Below the pieces are notes generated by a model. It ran no database searches, had not been told where the DNA came from, and saw only the letters and a program-made list of their open reading frames with translations. Position numbers and translations under genes: made by a program. This document shows, piece after piece, positions 7,763-17,083 of a DNA stretch of 64,000 nt (position 1 is the first letter of the stretch; every line of letters starts with the position of its first letter). The DNA comes from Micromonospora echinospora. Lineage in GTDB: Bacteria > Actinomycetota > Actinomycetes > Mycobacteriales > Micromonosporaceae. Location of the stretch: the NCBI RefSeq assembly GCF_900091495.1, contig NZ_LT607413.1, positions 4,293,001-4,357,000 on the forward strand, in the 5' to 3' direction.

Positions 7763-10045
7763 GTGGCCCCCAGACCAGAGGAACCGCGCCGGGACGCCAC
7801 AGGCTCCCGGCGCGGTTCGTCGCGTGCCGCCGGTGACCGGGGTGGCGAGCCGCGTGAGCCGGGCGTGGGCGGGATCTCCGGCGCGCGGTCGTACACGCCT
7901 CGGGGCCGTACCGTCCGGGAGAGCCACGACGAGCGCACCGGCACCGCGCGGGGGACCGGCCGGGACGACCGCGCCAGCCGCCAGTCGGGGCTGCCGGGCC
8001 GCAGCGAGCGCGAGGAACGCACCGCCGCCGCCCGTCGCACCACCGGCGGCGACCAGCGTCGCGACCCGCGTGGCACCCGTTCCGCCGACCCGTTCCGCCC
8101 GGCCCTCCAGGTGCTCGACGGGGGCCGGACCGGGGCCGGGCGTACCGGCCGTCGGGCCGCGCCGGCCACCCGGGCCACCGTGATCCGCACCGTCGACCCT
8201 TCCGGCACCCGGGCCGGCTCGCGGGGGGCGGCGCGAGGCGGGGGCGCGCAGGACGATGAGCCCACGCCGCCCCGTCGTCGTTCTCCGCGACCGGCGACCG
8301 CCGGGCGGCGGCCCGTGCGCAAGCCGCGCCGTCCGCCGTTGCTCGCCGACCCGCGCCGCCGGCTGCGGCTCGGCACCGTCCTCACCCTCACCCTCTTCGC
8401 CGTCATCGGCATCCGCCTGGTCGCGCTCCAGGCCGTGGAGGCTCCGGCATACGCCGGCGGCGGCGTCGCCGACCGGCTGAGCACGGTGGAACTGCCGGCC
8501 GCGCGCGGGGCGATCTACGACCGGGACGGCAACCCGCTGGCGCACAGCGTCGAGGCCCGGTACGTCTTCGCCGACCCGACACGGGTGAAGGACATCCCGG
8601 CCACCGCCAAGGCGCTCTCCCCGCTGCTCGGCATCCCGGTCTCCGACCTGGCCGAGCGGATGGCCCCGCGCGTGCGCGAGGACGGCCGGGAGTCCGAGTT
8701 CGAGTACCTCGCGCGGGGCGTCGAGATCGACACCGCCAGGAAGATCCTGGAGCTGAAGCTTCACGGTATCGGCGCGCACCGGGACGAGCGCCGCGAGGTG
8801 CCCGGGGACGACCTGGCGGCGAACCTGATCGGTTTCACCAGCCAGGACATGGTCGGGCTGGAGGGGCTGGAGGCCCGCTACGACGACCTGCTCGCCGGTG
8901 AGGACGGCAAGCGGGTCTTCGAGACCGGCGCGGGCGACCTGAGCGCGCCGATCCCCGGTGGCTACAGCGAGACCACCGAGGCGAAGCCGGGCAGCTCCCT
9001 CGCGCTCACCGTCGACCGGGACCTCCAGTACCGCTACCAGGAGATCCTCAGCGACCGGATGGCGAAGGTCAACGGCAGCACCGGCGCGGCGGTCGTCATC
9101 GAGATCCCGTCCGGCGAGATCCTGGCCCAGGCCAGCCACCCCACCTACAACGCCGCCGACCCGGACAAGAGCAAGCCCACCGACCGGGAGGACGCCGCCA
9201 CCAGCTTCGTGGTCGACCCCGGCTCGGTGCACAAGGCGATCACCTTCGGCGCGGCGCTCCAGGAGGGGGTGATCACGCCCGACACGACCTTCCCGGTGGA
9301 GAACTCGATCCTCAAGGGCGACACCTGGTTCTCCGACACGCACAAGGCGAACGGCCGGACGATGAGCCTGCCCGAGATGATGGCGTACTCCTCGAACGTC
9401 GGCACGATCAAGATCGCCGACCAGCTCGGCAAGGAGAAGCTGTACGAGTACCAGCAGCGGTTCGGGCTGGGGAAGCCGACGGGGGTGGGTATGCCCGGCG
9501 AGGCACCCGGCCAGCTGCTGCCACCGTCGGAGTGGAGCGGCTCGTCGGCCGGCTCGGTGCCGATCGGGCACAGCGTGGACGCCACCCCGTTGCAGATGGC
9601 CGCCGTGTACGCGGCGATCGCCAACAACGGCACCTGGGTCCAGCCCCGCCTGGTCAAGGAGACCATCGACCCGAACGGGAAGCGCACCCCCACCAAACCG
9701 CCGGTCACCCGGTCGGTGCTCAGCCCGGAGAACGCCAAGGCCCTGCGCGCCATCCTGGAGGCGGTGACCACCGAGGAGGGCGCCACCGGCGTCACCGCGG
9801 CCGTTCCCGGCTACCGGGTCGCCGGCAAGACTGGCACCGGCTGGCGGCTGGTGGACGGGAAGAAGCAGCCCGGCGAGGTGGCCTCGTTCATCGGGATGGC
9901 CCCGGCGGAGAACCCGCGCTACGTGATCGCGGTCTTCGCGCACACCCCGGGCGGTGGGGGCGGCGCGATCGCCGGTCCCGCCTTCCGCGACATGATGGGG
10001 TTCACCCTGCGTCACTACAAGGTGCCGCCGACCGGGGAGAAGTGA
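7763..10045 (+). CDS. ftsI: Division-specific penicillin-binding protein 2 / FtsI (class B transpeptidase)
   Basis: FtsI cross-links septal peptidoglycan. At 760 residues it is longer than most FtsI because about 195 basic, low-complexity residues precede the single membrane anchor (about 203-223). The dimerisation domain follows, then the transpeptidase domain with the three active-site motifs: SVHK with Ser near 488, SSN near 543 and KTG near 689. No PASTA domain is seen. The GTG start lies 3 nt after the ftsL-like stop, so the two genes are co-transcribed. The unusually long tail may bind cytoplasmic divisome partners; that is inference. Confidence 0.93.
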   Translation: MAPRPEEPRRDATGSRRGSSRAAGDRGGEPREPGVGGISGARSYTPRGRTVRESHDERTGTARGTGRDDRASRQSGLPGRSEREERTAAARRTTGGDQRRDPRGTRSADPFRPALQVLDGGRTGAGRTGRRAAPATRATVIRTVDPSGTRAGSRGAARGGGAQDDEPTPPRRRSPRPATAGRRPVRKPRRPPLLADPRRRLRLGTVLTLTLFAVIGIRLVALQAVEAPAYAGGGVADRLSTVELPAARGAIYDRDGNPLAHSVEARYVFADPTRVKDIPATAKALSPLLGIPVSDLAERMAPRVREDGRESEFEYLARGVEIDTARKILELKLHGIGAHRDERREVPGDDLAANLIGFTSQDMVGLEGLEARYDDLLAGEDGKRVFETGAGDLSAPIPGGYSETTEAKPGSSLALTVDRDLQYRYQEILSDRMAKVNGSTGAAVVIEIPSGEILAQASHPTYNAADPDKSKPTDREDAATSFVVDPGSVHKAITFGAALQEGVITPDTTFPVENSILKGDTWFSDTHKANGRTMSLPEMMAYSSNVGTIKIADQLGKEKLYEYQQRFGLGKPTGVGMPGEAPGQLLPPSEWSGSSAGSVPIGHSVDATPLQMAAVYAAIANNGTWVQPRLVKETIDPNGKRTPTKPPVTRSVLSPENAKALRAILEAVTTEEGATGVTAAVPGYRVAGKTGTGWRLVDGKKQPGEVASFIGMAPAENPRYVIAVFAHTPGGGGGAIAGPAFRDMMGFTLRHYKVPPTGEK

Positions 10046-10149
10046 CCGGAGTTCACCGTCTATCCGCGCTGACCAGGCAGACCGGGACATCATCGGTGAG
10101 TGGGGACGAACCACCGGGGCGGCTGTGCGGCCCCCGCCGACCGACCGGG

Positions 10150-10155
10150 TAGGGT
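10150..10155 (+). promoter_or_regulatory. -10 element for leaderless murE transcript (TAGGGT)
   Basis: TAGGGT ends 8 nt before the GTG at 10164. It suggests an internal promoter within the dcw cluster and supports that start codon. Confidence 0.4.
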
Positions 10156-10163
10156 CTGACGCC

Positions 10164-11708
10164 GTGCCCGGCAATCCACGCCCCCGTACCGTGATCGGAA
10201 TCCGGCTCGGCGCGCTCGCCGCGCGACTCGGTGTCGAGCCGCCGGCGCAGGCCGCGGACGTGCCGGTGACCGGGGTGACCCACGCCAGCCAGGAGGTTCG
10301 CCCCGGCGACCTGTACGCCGCACTGCCCGGTGCCCGCCGGCACGGCGCGGAGTTCGCCGCCGCCGCGGCGGCGGCCGGCGCGGTGGCCGCGCTGACCGAC
10401 GAGGCCGGGCGGGCGGCGGTGGCCGCTGCCGGGCTGCCGGCGTTGGTCGTCGCCGATCCACGGGACGCGCTCGGCCCGCTCGCCTCCGCCGTCTACGGCG
10501 ACCCGACCGAGGGGCTCACCGTCATCGGGGTGACCGGCACCGCCGGCAAGACCTCCACCGCCTACCTGGTCGAGTCCGGGCTGCGCGCCGCCGGGCACAC
10601 CACCGGCCTGATCGGCACCGTCGAGACCCGCCTCGGCGACCTGGTGGTGGACAGCGTGCGGACCACCCCGGAAGCCACCGACCTGCACGCCATGCTCGCC
10701 GCCGCCCGGGAACGGGGGGTGACCGCGGTGGTCATGGAGGTGTCCAGCCACGCGCTGGCCATGGGGCGGGTCGGCGGCGTCCGGTTCGCCGTCGGCGGGT
10801 ACACCAACTTCGGCTCCGACCACCTGGACTTCCACACCGACACCGCCGACTACTTCGCCGCGAAGGCCCGCCTCTTCGACGGCCGCTGCGCGACCGAGGT
10901 GCTCAACCTCGACGACCCGGCGCTGCGTCCACTGTTCACGCCGGCGACGGTCAGCTACTCGGCCGCCGGCGACCCGACCGCCACCTGGTGGGCCTCGGAC
11001 GTCGACGACGCCGGCTACGCCCAGCGGTTCACCGCCCACGGCCCGGACGGGCTGATCGTCGCCGCCGGGGTGGCGCTGCCCGGCCGGCACAACGTCGCCA
11101 ACGCCCTGCTCGCCATCGCCAGCCTGGTGGCGGTCGGGGTGGACCCGCGTACCGCCGCCGCCGGGGTGGCCGACTGCCCGGGTGTGCCGGGGCGGCTGGA
11201 GCTGGTCCGGGCGCCCGGCCCGGTTAAGGGCGTGGTCGACTACGCGCACAAGCCGGACGCGATCGTCGCGGCCCTGGCCGCCCTGCGGGAGCTGACCGTC
11301 GACGGCGGCCGGCTGATCTGCGTCATCGGGGCCGGCGGGGACCGGGACCGGGGCAAGCGCCCGGTGATGGGGGCAGCCGCCGCGCAGGGGGCCGACGTGG
11401 TCCTGGTGACCGACGACAACCCCCGCACCGAGGACCCGGCGGCGATCCGGGCCGAGGTCCGGGCCGGTGCCGAGACTGCGGCCGCCGCGCCCGACGCCCG
11501 GCCGGTGACCGTTCGCGACGTGGCCGGCCGCCGTGCCGCCATCGACGAGGCGGTCCGGACAGCCGGTCCGGGCGACGTGGTGGCCGTGCTCGGCAAGGGC
11601 CACGAACGCGGCCAGGAAATCGGCGACGAGGTGTTGCCGTTCGACGACCGGACGGAACTGGCGGACGCGCTGCGCGCCCGCTTCGGAAACCGGGTGGAGC
11701 AGTCGTGA
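10164..11708 (+). CDS. murE: UDP-MurNAc-tripeptide synthetase MurE (meso-DAP adding)
   Basis: MurE ligates the third stem-peptide residue to UDP-MurNAc-dipeptide using ATP. The P-loop is VTGTAGKTSTAYL and the substrate loop contains DDNPRTEDP. The DNPR motif is the known signature for meso-diaminopimelate rather than lysine, which fits the Micromonosporaceae. I chose GTG 10164 (514 residues), behind a -10-like hexamer; an upstream in-frame GTG at 10125 would add 13 residues. The stop overlaps the murF start as GTGA. Confidence 0.93.
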   Translation: MPGNPRPRTVIGIRLGALAARLGVEPPAQAADVPVTGVTHASQEVRPGDLYAALPGARRHGAEFAAAAAAAGAVAALTDEAGRAAVAAAGLPALVVADPRDALGPLASAVYGDPTEGLTVIGVTGTAGKTSTAYLVESGLRAAGHTTGLIGTVETRLGDLVVDSVRTTPEATDLHAMLAAARERGVTAVVMEVSSHALAMGRVGGVRFAVGGYTNFGSDHLDFHTDTADYFAAKARLFDGRCATEVLNLDDPALRPLFTPATVSYSAAGDPTATWWASDVDDAGYAQRFTAHGPDGLIVAAGVALPGRHNVANALLAIASLVAVGVDPRTAAAGVADCPGVPGRLELVRAPGPVKGVVDYAHKPDAIVAALAALRELTVDGGRLICVIGAGGDRDRGKRPVMGAAAAQGADVVLVTDDNPRTEDPAAIRAEVRAGAETAAAAPDARPVTVRDVAGRRAAIDEAVRTAGPGDVVAVLGKGHERGQEIGDEVLPFDDRTELADALRARFGNRVEQS

Positions 11709-13102
11709 TAGCGCTGACGCTGGCCGAACTCGCCACCGCCGTCGACGGACGGCTGGTCGGCGCCGACCCGACCGCCAGGGTGCGCGGCCCGGTCGAGTTC
11801 GACTCCCGCAAGGTCCGCCCCGGCGGACTCTTCGTCGCCTTCGACGGGGAGAAGGTCGACGGGCACGACTACGCGGCCCGCGCGGTGGCCGGCGGCGCGG
11901 TCGCCGTCCTCGGCACCCGGGAGGTGCCCGGCGTGCCGATGGTGCTGGTCGCCGACGCGCTCGCCGCGATGGGCCGGCTCGCCCGTGCCGTGGTGGACCG
12001 GCTGCCGGGGCTGACCGTCATCGGCATCACCGGTTCCTCCGGCAAGACCACCACCAAGGACCTGATCGCCCAGCTCACCGTCCGGCTCGGCCCGACGGTG
12101 GCCCCGCCCGGGTCGTTCAACAACGAGCTGGGCCACCCGTACACGGCGTTGCAGGCCGGACCGGAGACCCGGTTCCTGGTGCTGGAGAAGGGCGCGCGAG
12201 GCCTGGGACATGTCCGCTACCTCTGCGACGTGGTGCCGCCCCGGATCTCGGTGGTGCTCAACGTCGGGGTGGCGCACATCGGGGAGTTCGGCTCCCGGGA
12301 GACCATCGCCCTGGCCAAGGGGGAACTGGTCGAGGCGCTGCCGGTCGACGGGCTCGCCGTGCTCAACGCCGACGACCCGTTGGTCGCGGCGATGGCCGAC
12401 CGCACCCGGGCGCGGGTGGTCCGCTACGGCGAGGCGGTCGACGCCGACGTACGGGCCACCGACGTGACGCTGGACGAGCGCGGGCGCCCCTCGTACACCC
12501 TGGTCACGCCGGAGGGCAGTGTGCCGGTGCGGCTCGGGCTGACCGGCCGCCACCAGGTCTCCAACTCGCTGGCCGCCGCCGCGGTGGCCCGGGAACTGGG
12601 CATGCCCCTGACCGACCTGGCCGAGGCGCTCGGCGGGCTGGGGCTGGTGTCGACCCGGCGGATGGACGTTTTCGACCGCCCCGACGGGGTGACGGTGATC
12701 GACGACTCGTACAACGCCAACCCGGCGTCGATGGCGGTCGCGCTGCGCGCGCTGGCCGGCATGCGGCGGGACGGGCGGACGATCGCGGTGCTCGGCTACA
12801 TGGCCGAACTGGGCCCGTTCGAGGTCGACGGGCACCGGGAGGTCGGCCGGCTCGCGGCCGAACTGGGTGTCGACCGGCTGCTCGTGGTGGACGCGGCGGC
12901 GGCACCGATCCAAGCAGGCGCGACAGCGGTAGGAAACTGGGGAGGAGAATCGGTGCTGCTCACCGATCAGGCAGCGGCCGTCGAGGTGCTGCGCAGTGAG
13001 CTACGGCCAGGGGACGTGGTCCTGGTCAAGGGCTCCCGGTACCGCACCTGGGAGGTGGCCGACGCGCTGCGCGTCGACACCGGGGGTGGGGACGCCGCAT
13101 GA
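11705..13102 (+). CDS. murF: UDP-MurNAc-tripeptide--D-Ala-D-Ala ligase MurF
   Basis: MurF adds the D-Ala-D-Ala dipeptide, completing UDP-MurNAc-pentapeptide in the cytoplasm. The 465-residue protein has the N-terminal substrate domain ([19 protein letters not shown]), the P-loop [14 protein letters not shown] near residue 105 and the C-terminal domain motif [11 protein letters not shown]. The GTG start overlaps murE by four bases, and the stop overlaps mraY as ATGA, so murE, murF and mraY are translationally coupled. Confidence 0.94.
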   Translation: MIALTLAELATAVDGRLVGADPTARVRGPVEFDSRKVRPGGLFVAFDGEKVDGHDYAARAVAGGAVAVLGTREVPGVPMVLVADALAAMGRLARAVVDRLPGLTVIGITGSSGKTTTKDLIAQLTVRLGPTVAPPGSFNNELGHPYTALQAGPETRFLVLEKGARGLGHVRYLCDVVPPRISVVLNVGVAHIGEFGSRETIALAKGELVEALPVDGLAVLNADDPLVAAMADRTRARVVRYGEAVDADVRATDVTLDERGRPSYTLVTPEGSVPVRLGLTGRHQVSNSLAAAAVARELGMPLTDLAEALGGLGLVSTRRMDVFDRPDGVTVIDDSYNANPASMAVALRALAGMRRDGRTIAVLGYMAELGPFEVDGHREVGRLAAELGVDRLLVVDAAAAPIQAGATAVGNWGGESVLLTDQAAAVEVLRSELRPGDVVLVKGSRYRTWEVADALRVDTGGGDAA

Positions 13103-14223
13103 GGGCCGTCATCGTGGCCATCGGGGTGGCCTTCCTCGTCTCGCTCCTCACCACCCCGATCGCGATCAAGGTGTTCACCCGGCTCAAGGCGGGACAGCCG
13201 ATCCGATCCATCGGGCTCGCCAGCAACCAGGGCAAGAAGGGCACCCCCACCATGGGCGGGGTGGTGTTCATCATCGCCACGGTCATTGCGTACGTCGCCG
13301 GGCACCTCGCCCTGACCACCCTGCCGGACCAGCAGATCGCCCAGGTCGAACCGACCATCACCGCGCTGGTGCTGCTGGGGCTGATGGTCTTCTCCGGCGC
13401 GGTCGGCTTCGTCGACGACTTCGTCAAGGTCCGCAAGCGCAACAGCGGCGGCATCAGCGCGCGGGCAAAGCTGATCGGCCAGATCCTGGTGGGCGCGGTC
13501 TTCGGGGTGGTGGCGCTCTACTTCCCCAGCAGCATGACCGACGCGAGCGGCGCGATCACCAACGTCGAGACCGTCGGCAGCACCACCCTGAGCTTCATCC
13601 GGGACATCCCGGCGCTGGAGGTCGGCAAGGTCGCCTCGGTGGTCATCTTCATCTTCGTGGTGATGGCGGCGACCAACGGCGTCAACCTCACCGACGGTCT
13701 GGACGGTCTGGCCACCGGCGCGTCGGTGATGGTGCTCGCCGCGTACGCGCTGATCGCGTTCTGGCAGTACCGGCACTGGTGCGCCGACCCGAACTACACC
13801 GAGGACTACTGCTACACCGTCCGGGACCCGCTGGAGATCGCGCTGATCGCGGGCGCGGCGGCCGGCGCCTGTGTCGGCTTCCTCTGGTGGAACACCTCAC
13901 CGGCCCGGATCTTCATGGGTGACACCGGGGCGCTCGGCCTGGGCGGGCTGATCGCCGGCATGGCGATGTCCACCCGTACCGTGCTGCTGCTGCCGATCAT
14001 CGGTGGGCTGTTCGTGATCATCACCATGTCGGTGGTCATCCAGATCATCTCCTTCAAGACCACCGGCAAGCGGGTGTTCCGGATGTCCCCGCTCCAGCAC
14101 CACTTCGAGTTGGCCGGCTGGAGCGAGGTCAACATCGTGGTCCGTTTCTGGATCATCGCCGGGATCGGGGTGGCCATCGCGCTCGGCCTCTTCTACAGCG
14201 AGTTCCTCGCCAACGTCGGCTGA
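13099..14223 (+). CDS. mraY: Phospho-MurNAc-pentapeptide transferase MraY
   Basis: MraY transfers phospho-MurNAc-pentapeptide to undecaprenyl phosphate, making lipid I at the inner face of the membrane. The 374-residue protein has about ten membrane segments. The catalytic and metal-binding motifs are present: [23 protein letters not shown] and the C-terminal [13 protein letters not shown]. It is the last gene before a large palindrome; murD, which normally follows, is absent. Confidence 0.95.
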   Translation: MRAVIVAIGVAFLVSLLTTPIAIKVFTRLKAGQPIRSIGLASNQGKKGTPTMGGVVFIIATVIAYVAGHLALTTLPDQQIAQVEPTITALVLLGLMVFSGAVGFVDDFVKVRKRNSGGISARAKLIGQILVGAVFGVVALYFPSSMTDASGAITNVETVGSTTLSFIRDIPALEVGKVASVVIFIFVVMAATNGVNLTDGLDGLATGASVMVLAAYALIAFWQYRHWCADPNYTEDYCYTVRDPLEIALIAGAAAGACVGFLWWNTSPARIFMGDTGALGLGGLIAGMAMSTRTVLLLPIIGGLFVIITMSVVIQIISFKTTGKRVFRMSPLQHHFELAGWSEVNIVVRFWIIAGIGVAIALGLFYSEFLANVG

Positions 14224-14239
14224 CGCCCGTCGGGTGGTT

Positions 14240-14293
14240 GGTAGCAGGGGTCCCCTGTTACGCAAAAAGCGGTAACAGGGGACCCCTGCTACC
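14240..14293 (-). repeat. Dispersed palindromic repeat, copy 1
   Basis: A 54-bp near-perfect inverted repeat has arms starting GGTAGCAGGGGTCCCCTG around the spacer GCAAAAAGC. Each arm also contains a 13-bp palindrome of its own (CAGGGG-T-CCCCTG or its complement). Two more copies occur at 40197 and 52679; relative to them this copy is inverted. It lies between mraY and ftsW and may act as a terminator or a REP-like element. Confidence 0.85.
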
Positions 14294-14371
14294 ACCTCGG
14301 GCGGCAAGCCGACACGCCGAGAGTCGGGGGTTCCGCGCGAAGCGGGCGGTGGCAGCGGCGATGATGGGCGG

Positions 14372-15895
14372 GTGGGGGAGGACCGAGGGAACACCAGGAC
14401 GGTCGACGGGCAGCCGCGGGGAGCCGCCGCAGGGCGTACCGCCGACCCGCCCGCGCCGCTGCGCGGCCTGGACGCCGCCGGTGGGCTGGCGGCGTTGCGC
14501 GGCCTGCTCGCCCGGCCGCTGGCCTCCTACTACCTGCTGATCTCCAGCGCCGGCCTGCTGCTGGTCATCGGGTTGACCATGGTCTTCTCCGCGACCAGCG
14601 TGAAGGCGTACGCCGAGGAGGGGAACGCCTTCGCCGCGCTCACCAAGCAGGCGATCTTCGCGGTGATCGGCATCGTCGCCTTCTGGGCCTGCCAACGGCT
14701 GCCGGCCCGCACCTTCCGGGTGCTCGGCGGGCCGGTGCTCGGGCTGTCGGTGGCGTTGCTGGTGCTGCTCAACCTGCTGCTGGTGTACGGCCGGCTGTTC
14801 AAGACCGACCCGAAGATCGGCCCGTTCGAGGCGGAGCTGCTCTGGCTCTACCTGGGACCGATCGGGTTGCAACCCTCCGAGCTGGCCAAGTTCGCCATGG
14901 TGCTCTGGGGCGCCGACGTCGTCGCACGCAAGGGCGTCAAGCTGGGCTGGTGGAAGGAGTTGGCGACCCCGCTCTTCCCGGTGGTCGGGCTGCTCTTCGT
15001 GCTGGTCGGCTACAACGACCTGGGCACCATGCTCTGCCTGCTGGCCCTGGTGATCGGCCTGCTCTGGGCGGCCGGGGTGCGCAAGCGGGTCTTCGCCGTG
15101 CTCTCCGTGGTCGGCCTGGTCGGGGTGGGCCTGCTGGTGGCGGTCGCCTCGCTCGGCGCCGGTTCCGGCGCCAGGGGCGAGGCGAACTACCGCCTCGCCC
15201 GGCTCACCTACTTCATCAACCGGCCTCCCCCAGACGAGTGCGGCGACCCTTGCTATCAGGCCGACCAGGCCCGCTACGCGATCGACCTGGGCGGCTGGTT
15301 CGGAACCGGGCTCGGCCAGAGCCGGACCAAGTGGGACTGGCTGCCCGCCGCCAACAACGACTTCATCTTCGCGGTCATCGCCGAGGAGCTCGGGGTGGTC
15401 GGCTGCGTCGTGGTGCTGGTGCTCTTCGCGGTGCTCGCGTACACCGGGCTGCGCATCGCCCGTCGGGTCGAGGACCCGTTCCGGCGGCTCGCCGCCGCCG
15501 CCGTCACCACCTGGCTGGTCAGCCAGGCCGTGATCAACATCGGTGGGGTGGTGGGGCTGCTGCCGATCACCGGCCTGCCGCTGCCGTTCATCTCCGACGG
15601 CGGCAGCGCCCTGGTGGTCACCCTCGCCGCGATCGGGATGCTCGCCTCCTTCGCCCGTGCCGAGCCGGACGCCGCGCGGGCCATGCACGCCCGTCCGCCC
15701 GCCCGATGGGTCCGACTAGTGTGGGCCCCGTTGCCGCCGCTTCCCGGCCGGCGTCGCCGGCCGGCGACGCCCCCGGCCGACCGTGGGTCCGTACCCCGGG
15801 CGCGGACGCGGCGGAAGGACGACGACGAGACCGCTCCGCGCGGAGCCCGGGGCACCCGGACCCGCGCCGGGTCGGCCAGTGAGAGGAGACGCTGA
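14372..15895 (+). CDS. ftsW: Lipid II polymerase FtsW (SEDS family)
   Basis: FtsW is the SEDS glycosyltransferase that polymerises lipid II at the septum together with FtsI. The 507-residue protein has about ten membrane segments, starting near residue 52. The SEDS motifs are visible in GLQPSELAKFAMV, in the region around PAANNDFIFAVIAEELG, and in GLPLPFISDGGSALV. A basic low-complexity C-terminal tail of about 75 residues follows. The GTG start has GATGAT six nt upstream, so transcription may restart after the palindrome. It overlaps murG by one base (TGATG). Confidence 0.93.
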   Translation: MGEDRGNTRTVDGQPRGAAAGRTADPPAPLRGLDAAGGLAALRGLLARPLASYYLLISSAGLLLVIGLTMVFSATSVKAYAEEGNAFAALTKQAIFAVIGIVAFWACQRLPARTFRVLGGPVLGLSVALLVLLNLLLVYGRLFKTDPKIGPFEAELLWLYLGPIGLQPSELAKFAMVLWGADVVARKGVKLGWWKELATPLFPVVGLLFVLVGYNDLGTMLCLLALVIGLLWAAGVRKRVFAVLSVVGLVGVGLLVAVASLGAGSGARGEANYRLARLTYFINRPPPDECGDPCYQADQARYAIDLGGWFGTGLGQSRTKWDWLPAANNDFIFAVIAEELGVVGCVVVLVLFAVLAYTGLRIARRVEDPFRRLAAAAVTTWLVSQAVINIGGVVGLLPITGLPLPFISDGGSALVVTLAAIGMLASFARAEPDAARAMHARPPARWVRLVWAPLPPLPGRRRRPATPPADRGSVPRARTRRKDDDETAPRGARGTRTRAGSASERRR

Positions 15896-17001
15896 TGGGT
15901 CCGCTGCGTTCGGTGGTGCTCTGCGGAGGGGGCACCGGGGGACACATCTACCCGCTGCTCGCCTTCGCCGACTGCCTCCGCCGGCACGACCCGAACGTCC
16001 GGATCACCTGCCTGGGCACGCCGAAGGGCCTGGAGAACGAGCTGATCCCGCCGCACGGCTACGACCTGCGCACGATCCCCGCCTACCAGCTGCCGCGCTC
16101 GGTCAACATGAACCTGGTCCGTACCCCGGGTCGGATGTGGACCGCGGCCCGCGCCGCCGGCAAGGTGATCGACGAGGTACGCGCCGACGTGGTCGTCGGC
16201 TTCGGCGGGTACGTCTCGGTGCCCGGCTACCTCGCCGCCTGGCGGCGGGACCTGCCGATCGTCATCCACGAGGTCAACGTGCCGCCGGGGGTGGCCAACC
16301 GGCTCGGCATGAAGTTCACCCAGCACGTGGCGGTGGGCTTCCCGCACCAACCGGTGCAGGCCGAGGCGCTGCGGGAGGCCCGGGTGGTCGGGGTGCCGCT
16401 GCGGCGCGGCATCGCCGGGCTGGACCGGGTCGCGTACCGCAACGCCGCCCGGGCCCGCTTCGGGCTCCGTCCCGACCTGCCGGTGCTCTTCGTCGCCGGC
16501 GGCTCGCAGGGCGCCCGCTCGATCAACCTGGCCGTGGCCGGGGCAGCGAAGGAGCTGGCCCGCTACGGCGTGCAGGTGCTGCACGTGATCGGCGCCCGCA
16601 ACGAGCCGGTGCCGATCCCCACCGACCTGCCGGTGCCGTACGTCACCCTGCCCTACCTGTCCGAGATGGAGCTGGGCTACGCCGCCGCCGACCTGATGCT
16701 CGGCCGGGGCGGGGCGATGACCTGCGCCGAGGTGGCCGCGATCGGACTGCCCACCATCTACGTGCCGTACCCGCACAGCAACCAGGAGCAGAAGCGCAAC
16801 GCGCTGCCCGTGGTCGAGGCCGGCGGCGGGCTGCTGGTGGACGACGCCGAGCTCACCCCGGACTGGCTGGAGCGGACGGTGATCCCGCTGATCCGCGACC
16901 CGCACCGACTCGCCGCGATGGGCGCCGCCGCCGCCAACTACGGCCGGCGCGACGGCGACGAGGCACTGCTCCGATTCGTCCACGAGGCGGTGGCCCGGTG
17001 A
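15895..17001 (+). CDS. murG: UDP-GlcNAc:lipid I N-acetylglucosaminyltransferase MurG
   Basis: MurG adds GlcNAc to lipid I to make lipid II on the inner membrane face. The 368-residue protein is a GT-B enzyme with the N-terminal glycine loop CGGGTGGHIYPLLAFAD, the second G-loop GGSQGARSIN, and the UDP-GlcNAc site with GRGGAMTCAEV and PYPHSNQEQKRNA. Length is typical. The start codon is coupled to ftsW. Confidence 0.95.
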   Translation: MGPLRSVVLCGGGTGGHIYPLLAFADCLRRHDPNVRITCLGTPKGLENELIPPHGYDLRTIPAYQLPRSVNMNLVRTPGRMWTAARAAGKVIDEVRADVVVGFGGYVSVPGYLAAWRRDLPIVIHEVNVPPGVANRLGMKFTQHVAVGFPHQPVQAEALREARVVGVPLRRGIAGLDRVAYRNAARARFGLRPDLPVLFVAGGSQGARSINLAVAGAAKELARYGVQVLHVIGARNEPVPIPTDLPVPYVTLPYLSEMELGYAAADLMLGRGGAMTCAEVAAIGLPTIYVPYPHSNQEQKRNALPVVEAGGGLLVDDAELTPDWLERTVIPLIRDPHRLAAMGAAAANYGRRDGDEALLRFVHEAVAR

Positions 17002-17066
17002 GCCGGGCGACCACCACGCCGGTGAGCCGGGCGACCACCACCGGCCCGGTGCGCCGGGCCACCGCG
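16998..17066 (+). repeat. Degenerate 24-bp tandem repeat between murG and murC
   Basis: GTGAGCCGGGCGACCACCAC occurs at 16998 and 17022, and a degenerate third unit starts at 17049. The first unit overlaps the murG stop codon. The 82-bp gap is otherwise only the murC ribosome-binding site (GGAAGG). Confidence 0.6.
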
Positions 17067-17083
17067 ACGGGAAGGTACCTCCC

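Noticed and set aside
6842..10174. 1110-codon open frame on the minus strand
   Set aside because: It lies opposite rsmH, the ftsL-like gene and ftsI, has no domain pattern, and arises from high GC at third positions.
14240..14293. Insertion sequence end or phage attachment site
   Set aside because: No transposase or integrase and no flanking target duplication; three similar copies favour a REP-like repeat.
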